NCBI RefSeq assembly: GCF_000226115.1
Contig: NC_016460.1
Span: 1,054,001 to 1,118,000, forward strand
Length of the DNA stretch: 64,000 nt
Source: Thermothielavioides terrestris NRRL 8126
Taxonomy: Eukaryota; Ascomycota; Sordariomycetes; Sordariales; Chaetomiaceae
Direction: 5' to 3'
Shown here piece by piece: positions 54,671 through 64,000 of this stretch; positions within the stretch are counted from its first letter, which is position 1, and each line of letters opens with the position of its first letter. The notes beneath the pieces were generated by a model. It searched no databases. It was not told the origin of the DNA and saw only the letters and a list, made by a program, of their open reading frames with translations. Made by a program: the position numbers and the translations under genes.

Positions 54671-55852
54671 AATCGCGTAGAGAGGAGGGGCAGGTTGAAA
54701 GTTAAAACGTCATGGACAGCTGTGGGGTGTTTTTGTTTGGTAAGGGACCCTATTGGCGGATATGCGTGAAGATCTCCTTGGGTGAGAGTCGAGGATCTAC
54801 ACAGTACTGTGTAAAAAAGATGCTAAATCTTGGTTGGGAATAAAGGGCACATTGTAGTGTAATTGGACGACTGGGAGGTCTGTGGTGCAATCATGATCAT
54901 GTTGCATCTTTAGTTGGTCTCTGGGCTGAGAAGGGATCTGTTGTGTTGCGGAGAGTAAGGCTGGGAGTTCTGGGTCCCGACTCCGGTGTCACCATGATGC
55001 GGAAACCAACAGACTGTGCCCAGTGCGTAACAAAAATGATAGTAGTCAAATATTGGCACATATTAGGAAGAACCAGCTGCTTGTTAAACCATTCCACACG
55101 GCACACAGCTCGTGGCCAGACTAACACAACCAATTGCGCGTGTAACAAGGTTGTGAGGCAGACGTTGGCGTCGTCATTCCATATGTTGCCCTGGCTGTGT
55201 TTGGTGGGAGCGCGAAGAGATGGGGCGGCAGCGGGGCATGCTCCAATGGTTGAGGTGGGGTCAATGACTGGGGGCTGGGTTGGATGGGAAGTTACCTAGG
55301 TACTTGGCATTGTCAGCCGCTCGCTGCACGCTTGGCCTTGCATGCCGAAGCGGGGCAGGTTCCTGCTTAAGCTTTTTAGCGGCAGCTCCCCGCCGGGAGC
55401 GGAGCTGCATGGAGCTCAGGCTGCCCCTGTCCATCTCGTGTAGTGTAGAAGCTCCTGGCCCGCTGCTGACAATTCCAACGCACCTCGGCGCGTCACCGCC
55501 AGGAGAACGGTCTAACTTTTTTTCTTTGACTACTTCTGTCCGATTATCTCCGCGAACTCCGCGGTTTCTGCCTGCGAGCAAAGAGTGCGAGAACAGTTCG
55601 CATGTATAAGGCCACATACTTCAATTGGGCAGCCCAGGCCAAGCAGCCTTTCCTGCAGATCGCAGTTCGCCCGGACGTCATCGTTAGCCGGTCGATTTGA
55701 TTCCGCCGCGCCGCGACATCGACCCGGCATCAGATCGAGACCCACCGACGAACCAACTTCCTCCTTCCTCAACCCACCGCCTGGAATCCCGAACCCGAGA
55801 TCCCACAACTCTCTCTCATTGATATGACACTTCCGCACACTGTCCTGAACTC
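54671..55852. other. Divergent intergenic region
   Basis: Upstream of the YjbQ-type gene and of the ABC transporter. Frames here are short and lack domains. Confidence 0.5.
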
Positions 55853-58800
55853 ATGATACTTGTGCCGATGGGGCCGCCCGACTTCAGCGACGGCCTCTGG
55901 GCCGCGGAATCGCAAAAGCCCATGTTCGAGACGGGCTCCTTCACCGGCTACCGTCCCGTCGTATCCGAGCTCGGCCACGGCTATCTCACAGCGGCGACCG
56001 TCTTCAGCCAGCCGCTCTGTGGCAACGAGGAGGGTTGGGGGCCGCTGAGCCCGTTCCGATATGACTTCACGCCGTGTTTTATCGACGTATGGGTCGCCAC
56101 GGTCGCCGCGTTCGGCATTGTCGTGGGCGCCATTGCCGTGTGGTGGCTTCTGAAGAGGAAGCAGCCAACTCCCGTGTCGAAAGACTGGCATTTCTGGACC
56201 AAGCAGGTGGGTTTTGCCCTGCGGATACTGATCTTGTAGGCCGTGTCCTGACCCCTTGAATCAGACTCTCCTCGGCCTCATCATTGCCGACGTTGCCGTT
56301 CAACTCGGGTTCCAGATTAGCAGCTACCCGGATATCTGGTTCGGGGACTTCAGGGTCTACACCACAGCGGCCACGATTCTCTCCCTATCCGTGATCTTCG
56401 CAATTCAGTGGCTCGAGCACTCCCGACTGCGGAACGCCAACGGCGTCGTTTTGTTCTACTGGCTGTTTCTCCTCATCGCGCTCGCTGTCAAGCTCCGGTC
56501 TCTGATCTCGCAGCAAATTTACGTCACGGGCCTGCCTTATTTTGTTACTTACTGCGTTGGCTTTGGGCTCTCCGCTGTCGAGTTCTTCTTCGAGTGGCTG
56601 TGGCCCAAGAAGAACAGCACATATGAGGCCCTGGTCGACGAGGAGGAGTGCCCAGCCGAATACGCCACCGTATTCTCCCTCCTCACCTTCTCGTGGATGA
56701 CCCCTTTGATGAAGTTTGGCTACTCCACATTCTTGACCGAGGAGGACCTCTGGGGACTGCCGAAAAAGGATACGACCAAGGCCACCGGCGATGCCTTCGA
56801 AAAGTCGTGGGCGTACGAGCTGGCGCATCACAAGCACCCCTCGCTCTGGCGTGCCCTCTTCGGCGCCTATGGCGGCCCTTACCTACTTGCCAGTGTCTTC
56901 AAGATCGGCAACGACATTGCGCAGTACACCCAGCCGCAGCTTCTGCGATTCCTGATCGCTTTTATTGCGTCGTATCGTGACGGAGAGCAGCCGCAGCCCG
57001 TGATCAAGGGCGCTGCTATTGCGTTGGCCATGTTTGCCGTCGCCGTCTTCCAGACCACGATGGTTCACCAGTACTTCCAGCTGGCCTTCGTCACAGGCAT
57101 GAGGATCAAGAGCGGCCTGACATCCTCCATCTACAAGAAGGCGTTGAAGCTGTCGAATGAGGGCCGGTCGAGCAAGACCACGGGAGACATCGTGAATTAC
57201 ATGGCCGTCGATGCCCAAAGGCTCCAGGATCTCACGCAGTTTGCTCAGCAGATGTGGTCGGCGCCGTTCCAGATCATCATTTGCATGGTCTCGCTCTACC
57301 AGCTGGTTGGATGGTCCATGCTGGCCGGCATTGGCGTCATGATCATCATGATCCCAGTCAATGGCATGATCGCGCGCTTCATGAAGAGGCTGCAAAAGCA
57401 GCAGATGAAGAACAAGGATGCGAGAAGCCGCTTGATCGCCGAAATTGTCAATAACATGAAGAGCATCAAGCTCTATGCTTGGGGTGCAGCGTTCATGAAC
57501 AAGCTCAACTACATCAGGAACGACCAGGAGCTGAAGAACCTGCGCAAGATCGGCGCCGGTCAGGCCTTCGCCAACTTCACCTGGTCGACTACTCCGTTCC
57601 TCGTCTCTTGCTCAACATTTGCCGTGTTTGTGCTTACCGGCGACCAACCTCTCACGACGGACATCGTGTTCCCCGCTCTAGGTACGAGGTTTTCGGTCGC
57701 AAGTTGGTGTGGTCTCTCTTAACTGACGCTGATGTCCGCAGCCTTGTTCAACCTCCTCACCTTCCCGCTTGCGGTTCTCCCCATGGTCATCACCTCGATC
57801 ATCGAGGCTAGCGTTGCCGTTGGCCGCCTCACGTCGTACCTGACGGCTGAAGAGATTCAGCCAGAGGCCGTCATCGTGAAGCCGCCAGTCGAGGCTGCAG
57901 GCGAGGAAACCGTGCTGATCCGTGACGCCAGCTTCTCCTGGAACCGGCACGAGAACAAGACCGTTCTGAAGGATATCCACTTCAGCGCCAGGAAGGGCGA
58001 GCTGTCCTGCATTGTCGGCCGCGTGGGCGCAGGCAAGAGCTCGTTCCTGCAGAGCATTCTCGGCGACTTGTGGAAGGTCAAGGGCGAGGTCGAGGTCCAC
58101 GGAACGGTGGCCTATGTCAGCCAGTCGCCCTGGATTATGAACGCCACGGTCCGTGAAAACATCGTCTTTGGTTACCGCTACGACTCAAACTTTTACGAGA
58201 AGACGGTGAAGGCCTGCGCGCTGCTGGATGACTTTGCCCAGCTCCCTGACGGAGATGAGACGGTCGTGGGCGAGCGTGGTATTTCGCTGAGCGGCGGTCA
58301 GAAGGCCCGCGTTGCTCTGGCGAGAGCTGTGTACGCGAGAGCGGATGTTTACCTCCTCGATGACTGTCTCTCTGCTGTCGATTCTCACGTTGGCCGCCAC
58401 ATCATCGACAATGTTCTCGGTCCCAGAGGGCTGCTCAGCTCCAAGACGCGCATTCTGGCGACGAACTCGATCCCTGTCCTTGTCGAGTCCGACTACATTT
58501 GCATGCTCAAGGATGGCGAGATTGTCGAGAAGGGGACGTACCGGCAGCTGACCGCCATGAAAGGCGCCGTCTTCGAGCTGATGAAGACCGCTGGGCAGAA
58601 CGAGTCGGGCCCGAGCTCCCAGGCTGCCTCCCCGTCTGGCAGCGACAGCGAAACCTCGACTGTCATCGAAGCTGCGAGCAGCAGTCAGGAGAAAGAGGAA
58701 CTGGAAGAAGCTCAGGAGAGTCTGGGCGCACTCCAGTTCATCAGGCCCGGCCCCGGCAGCTCTTCTTACCAGGGGCAGAAGCCGAGGACGGGAAGCATGG

Positions 58801-61800
58801 CTACCTTGCGGCGGCCTAGCACAGCCAGCTTCAGGGGCCCTCGGGGCAAGCTTCACGACGAGGAGAACCCGAGCAAGACGAGGCAGGCGAAGGAGCACTC
58901 TGAGCAGGGCAAAGTGAAGTGGTCGGGTACGTGACCTGCACGGTTTCCGTCCGCCAGCTTGGTGGGTGCGATGAGCTAACGCGGTGACAGTCTACGCCGA
59001 GTACGCCAAAACCAACAACCTCGTCGCTGTCGCCGTCTATCTGTTTACTCTCGTTGCCGCGCAGACGGCGCAGTTCTGTAGGTGGAATCCCCTCCGATTG
59101 ACCTCTGCGGCCTCCCGCCAAACAGGAACATCAACGGTCCTGTTCACCGCATCTTTGCGAACAAGAGATGGATACATCACATCCGTAAAACGGGCATACT
59201 AACTTCGCCTCTAGCTGGAAGCATTTGGCTCAAGCGGTGGGCCGAGAGAAACGCCGAGGCCGGCGGCAACCCCGAGATTGGCAAATACATCGGCATCTAC
59301 TTCGTATTCGGCATCGGCGCCGCCGCGCTCACGGTCGTGCAGACCCTCATTCTGTGGATCTTCTGCTCCATCGAGGTATGTCGACCTTAATCGAGGATGC
59401 GAACCGGAGACTGCGGCTCACATCTAGTTCGCGCAGGCATCGCGCAAGTTGCACGAAAGGATGGCAACGGCAATCTTCAGGTCTCCCATGTCATTCTTTG
59501 ACGTTACACCGGCCGGTCGCATCCTGAACAGGTTCTCGAGGTGAGTAGTTGCCAGCCTCACAACTCCAAGTCCCTAATTTCGTCCCACCCCCGTTTTTAC
59601 ATGGGTAGGACAAGCCTGCTGCCGTGCGAGGGGGGCTTGCTCCAAATGGCTCTAACGGTGCGGGAACCAGCGGTGCCAGCGCTGTCGTACTCCCGCGCCG
59701 CGTAACGGACGGACAATGTTCACCCACGCCCATTCCACCCGTCCCCCCACCCCCCAACACCATCCTGCACAATCTGGGCAGCCTCAGAGCTCCACAATCA
59801 CGCTGACCGTTTCTTCTGTCGTGCAGCGACATCTATCGTGTCGACGAGGTGCTCGCTCGGTCGTTCAACATGCTGTTCAACAACCTAGCCAGATCGGCCT
59901 TCACCCTCGTGATCATCTCCGTTTCCACACCGCCTTTCATCGCCTTCATCATCCCGCTGAGCGCCATGTACCTCTGGATTCAGCGGTACTACCTGCGGAC
60001 ATCGCGAGAGTTGAAGAGACTGGACAGTGTGAGCCGGAGCCCGATCTACGCGCACTTCCAGGAGTCGCTAGGGGGCATCTCCACCATCCGTGCATACCGC
60101 CAGCAGGACCGATTCGAGCTCGAGAACGAGTGGCGGGTAGATGCTAACCTTCGGGCCTACTTCCCCTCCATCAGCGCCAACCGGTGGCTAGCGGTGAGAC
60201 TGGAGTTCATCGGCGCCGTTGTGATTCTGGCTGCCGCGGGCTTCCCGGTCATCGCGGTGGCCAACGGCAGAAAGCTGAGCGAGGGCATGGTCGGCCTGGC
60301 ATTGTCTTACGGCTTGCAAATCACCACGTCTCTCAACTGGATCGTGCGCCAGACGGTCGAGGTCGAGACCAACATCGTGTCCGTAGAGCGCGTCCTCGAG
60401 TATGCGCAGCTGCCAAGCGAAGCGCCCGAGATTATCCACCGCTGCCGGCCGCCTGTGAGCTGGCCGTCGCGTGGCGAAATCGAGTTCCACAACTACAGCG
60501 CGCGGTACCGGGAGGGCCTCGATCTCGTGCTTAAGAACATAAACTTGGATATCAAGTCGCACGAGAAGATTGGCGTCGTGGGACGCACAGGCGCCGGGAA
60601 GTCCTCCTTGACCCTGGCCTTGTTCAGGATCATCGAGCCGGACACGGGCTACATCAGCCTCGACGGGCTCAACACGTCGACCATCGGCCTGCTGGATCTG
60701 CGGAGGCGTCTGGCCATCATTCCACAGGACGCGGCTCTCTTCGAGGGAACCATTCGGGACAATCTGGATCCGGGGCATGTCCATGATGATACGGAGCTAT
60801 GGAGCGTTCTAGGTACGTTCTTGGCCCTGCCCGTTTATACCCGTCGTGCTACATGCTCCACCCTCCACCACGGTGCTCACATGGCCCTGCCGTCTTATCG
60901 GGTACACACGACTAATCCGGCTGGCACACAGAACATGCTCGGCTGAAAGACCACGTCGCATCCATGGAGGGCGGTCTGGAGGCCAAGATACACGAAGGAG
61001 GTAAGCAGTACATCTCTTACGGGGGATCTCCGTCTGCATCTCGTCTTTCGTTTTCGCTTTCTGTCGGCTTTTGCATGCTCGTGTCGTGCCATCTGCAGCC
61101 GTCCGCGTCATCTCGCCTCGCCGCCCTCCCGTCGGTATTGTCGGGCGTGAGACGGCTGGCTGCAAGGTTGCGCGCCGCCTCAGGCGCGGGCACTGCTTGA
61201 TACGAGCCGAACCACAGGACATTTTGCACCGAGCTGTCTCGCGTGTCAACAATGTGGCACACCGTCAGCCCATCTGTCCCTCACATTGGACAGCGGGAGG
61301 GGCGTTTGGGTCCTCCGCGGCCCGGGACGCCGTTTTACTGCGACACGTTTCTTGCCTCCCATGCACGTCGTTGCATCGCTTGGCCCGGTTGTCTCCGTAC
61401 GGTCTCCGGCGGAGACCCTGCGGGATCTCCGATGCGGTGTCCACCCCTCGGACACTGGACGAGCCGGTTTCCGAACAGTGCCATCCATCTGTCTTATTTC
61501 TGTGCTATATTTGCTTACCCTGTCACTTATCTTGTCATCCCCAACCGTTGATTCCGGGTCCACGCGTGCCGCGCCACGCTCAAGCAAAGCATACCGACTG
61601 GGCAGGGGCAAACTAACACGTGCAAACTCGCAGGCTCGAACCTCTCTCAGGGCCAGCGCCAGCTGGTGTCGCTCGCGCGGGCCATGCTGACGCCGTCCAA
61701 CATCCTGGTCCTCGACGAGGCCACTGCCGCCGTCGACGTGGAGACTGACGCGATGCTCCAGAACACGCTGCGCGGGCCGCTCTTTGCCAACCGCACCATC

Positions 61801-61959
61801 GTCACGGTCGCGCACCGCATCAACACGATCATGGACAGCGACCGCGTCGTGGTGCTCGACAAGGGCCAAGTGGTCGAGTTTGACACCCCTGCGGAGCTGA
61901 TCAAGAGGCGGGGTGTGTTCTGGGGGTTGGTGAAGGAGGCGGGGTTGTTGGAGGAGTGA
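55853..61959 (+). CDS. Ycf1/MRP-type vacuolar ABC transporter (ABCC)
   Basis: Nine exons: 55853-56206, 56265-57681, 57742-58926, 58991-59077, 59215-59375, 59437-59540, 59827-60812, 60932-61000 and 61634-61959, total 1562 aa, the size of yeast Ycf1. All junctions are GT-AG and in frame. An extra N-terminal membrane domain (TMD0, about 90-300) precedes TMD1. NBD1 has GRVGAGKSS (Walker A), LSGGQKAR and [11 protein letters not shown] (Asp instead of catalytic Glu), and lacks the H-loop His (LATNSIPVL), the usual degenerate ABCC site. A Ser-rich R-like linker follows, then TMD2. NBD2 has [29 protein letters not shown] and VAHRINT, complete. Such pumps move glutathione conjugates, metals and bile acids into the vacuole. 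The final intron (61001-61633, 633 bp) and intron 6 (286 bp) are long for this genome. An alternative start Met lies at 55868. Confidence 0.92.
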
Positions 61960-64000
61960 GGTGCGGATGCTTTGTGTGTCTACGACGGGGCGAGGTATCT
62001 AAGGGGTCTAGACTTGTGTATCTTGGTTTGTGTGTGGTAAGCTGGATGGAAGGGCACTGCATAGTTGCCTGATGAAGCCGAGATGCAGGAGGTTTGAGGG
62101 TGATCGGAAGAAAAGAAAAAGATGTCTGGCTTTGGCTTTAGACTTGCCTCGCCGTTGCATCAGGGCATTTCGCATTTCGAAGGCATCTGTATCAGCGTCG
62201 GCATCTGCTTGTTCTATCTACCTGTGTTTACGAGGCAAAAGTAAAACAAAACTCCGAGTCGGCGTACATGCATAATACTCGATATTAGGAGGGAGGGCCT
62301 CGTGGTCGCTCTTTGTCCTCCCTCGGCCGCTGCTGCTGTGTTCGGTCGACTCCCTTCCATCTTTCTGGCTTTCCTCTTCACCGCCATTCTTAACATCACT
62401 GTTATTCTCCTTCTTGATGCTTCTTAACATCGATCAATCTCGGTGCCACCGTGCCCGCCGGTTTGGGACGGCTCACGTCCAACAACAGGGCCTGTATCAC
62501 CACCATTGCCACTGCTGGACAAGGTCAGGTGTCATCCCCGCGCGTCGCTGTTTCTCTGGCTTGTGGCATGCCCGGTGGGTAAATACCGTATTAGCAAACT
62601 GAAACAGATAACTAAAGGACAGAAACACAAAAAGTGAATCAGATTCGTAATCGCAAACAGAGACAGCAACACTAGGACCGAGGAAAAGCTGCTGCGCATG
62701 CTTCCATTCGCTGTGAAACACCGAGTATGGTTTGGTTGTGGTTTCCCCCCTGCCCGCCTCACCAGCTCTGGACTGTATACCTATGTACGCCACCATGCAG
62801 GGGAACATACGGAATATTTCCGTCCTGTGCCCTCTTTGCCGTACGCGGTCGTGGTGGCTATTGTGGCTCAGGTAGTGTAACTGCCCTACGTTATCAAGGC
62901 AAGGCTGGTAAAGGCAATCCAGCGCGGCGGCAGCAAAGCGGAGCAAAAGCTTTGCTGAGGACGGAGTATGTTGTGCTGTGCGAGGCTATGCAGGGAAGAG
63001 CACGCGCCAAGAAGAAATAAAAGATAAAATAAAATAAAATGAAACAAAATAAAATAAAAAAGAATCCCGTGATCGAAACAACCTGCTGTGTAACAACAGC
63101 CACCCCTAGTTACCAAGCAACCCAGCCGCCTCTCCGCCGAGGCAGTTTCGCAGCTTTTGTCCCAAGCGCAGCCACTGCAATTTCAGTCCGGCTTATCAGC
63201 AGTTAAGTCAGTCAGTTCGTTACCGCTCGCAGCCAGGCGAGGTGGGACACAAACATTCATTAGCTATCTTAGCTGTCCGCCATGAAGGCAGGGTAAGAAA
63301 GAGAGAAGGTGAATTGGTCCGGTTTTAGTACTCCCCTACGGACGGAGTAATTTCACCGCAACTAACTTCCTACCTTGCCTACTGTGTAGTGAGTTCGTGA
63401 TGCCGGCCCGGCCGGCAGCAGCAACGCCGAATTGTGCACACAGATTATGCAGGCAGCCGCAGTGCCCGAGTGTGATGCTCGTCACACTCCCCAACCTCGG
63501 GGTTTGTGTTGCCCCTTGGCTCGGGATTAGTTCCTTCCTTTGGTGGTGAGCAGAGCGAGGAGTGGTGCGGAGTAATCCGTACTTTGCGCGGTTCGCCGGC
63601 GGTTCGCTACGAACGCATGCAAGGGGAAGGGATGGGCAAGACGGTCTTCCCCATCTGGCGAACATGGATGTCGTGATGGGTGGCCGGTTTGTGGGGAAGA
63701 GGGGGGGGTTTCTTTTCTAGTCCGAGGTTGGGATTGACTTTGCAGCGCGGCTGAGACAAGAAGGTCTTGGCTGGAAGGGGGGAGGTTGTCTTGGGCTCGC
63801 CTGCACAGGGCATTCGTTCATCCACCCAGGCTAGTGTAGACAAGCTGAGAAGTCGTGTAATTCCCTGAGCTGCCCACCAGGATTGAACCTGATGTCGTTA
63901 TCAGCATGGTCTCGCTGATCTGAGCCTGATACGCCGGTCACGACGACCGTGTCGATCGCAGCCAGGCCGTTGCTTGTCCTGCAAGCCTCTCCACAGCGGC
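61960..64000. other. No gene recognised at right edge
   Basis: Follows the ABC transporter stop. Contains an A/T-rich low-complexity tract (about 63008-63062, AAAAT-type units) and T-arm-like sequence near 63880 that does not fold as a tRNA. No gene is supported. Confidence 0.5.

Noticed and set aside
63850..63960. tRNA-like sequence with TTCAATC loop on the minus strand
   Set aside because: A T-arm and a CTGATAA loop can be drawn, but the anticodon stem has mismatches and no matching 5' acceptor was found.

Overview
This is a 64 kb window from a filamentous ascomycete nuclear genome, most likely a Sordariomycete of the Sordariales type. The grounds are GC-rich genes with short GT-AG introns and CTAAC/CTGAC-like branch sites, typical ascomycete gene families, and one strongly TA-rich block whose stop codons look like RIP (repeat-induced point mutation, C-to-T at CpA). 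No species name can be supported from the sequence alone.

Left arm (1-34 kb), mostly housekeeping genes: an ascomycete protein with an internally duplicated domain (433-1242, -); a cytochrome b561-type membrane protein with a very long disordered tail (2230-4958, +); the kinetochore MIND subunit Nnf1 (5517-6655, +); a PH-domain protein (7292-8556, -); a 5.5 kb gene-poor stretch holding a 593-bp TA-flanked inverted-repeat element (11391-11983); a G3BP-like NTF2+RRM protein (14054-15834, -); a broken Zn2Cys6 regulator (17421-18740, +); tafazzin (19066-20530, -); an intron-containing tRNA with a CGC anticodon (20667-20758, -); a NOSIP-like RING/U-box protein (21094-22354, +); SAGA subunit Sgf73 with an in-frame TAG before a 290-codon open extension (23834-26093, -); a Pho85-type CDK (27122-28210, -); a secreted or luminal glutaminyl cyclase (29597-30836, -); and an uncharacterised fungal protein (31826-33592, -).

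Centre (34-47 kb): a kinase-like gene (34966-35675 and 46313-46712) is split by a 10,635-bp pogo/Fot-type DNA transposon with TA target duplication. That transposon is itself split by a 7,573-bp Ty3/Gypsy chromovirus with 251-bp LTRs and a CTACT target duplication. Removing both insertions with one copy of each target duplication leaves the kinase-like frame open across the junction. Both elements are saturated with TAG/TAA. The retroelement has a primer-binding site complementary to its own LTR, which suggests self-priming of the Tf1/sushi kind. It also carries a ~1.46 kb antisense reading frame between the chromodomain and the 3' LTR, which I regard as the most novel signal in the window.

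Right arm (47-64 kb): a seven-exon nuclear-GTPase-like (SLIP-GC/dynamin superfamily) gene (47581-50979, -) with a mutated fragment of itself at 46735-46867; the CFIm25 cleavage factor (52600-53463, +); a YjbQ/UPF0047 protein (53666-54670, -); and a nine-exon Ycf1/MRP-type vacuolar ABC transporter (55853-61959, +). The last 2 kb contain no recognisable gene.

There is no operon-like logic. The genes are independent eukaryotic units, and the biological story is the nested, RIP-inactivated transposon stack and the locally duplicated sequence around it. Exon boundaries were inferred by reading splice sites and frames by eye; there is no transcript evidence.
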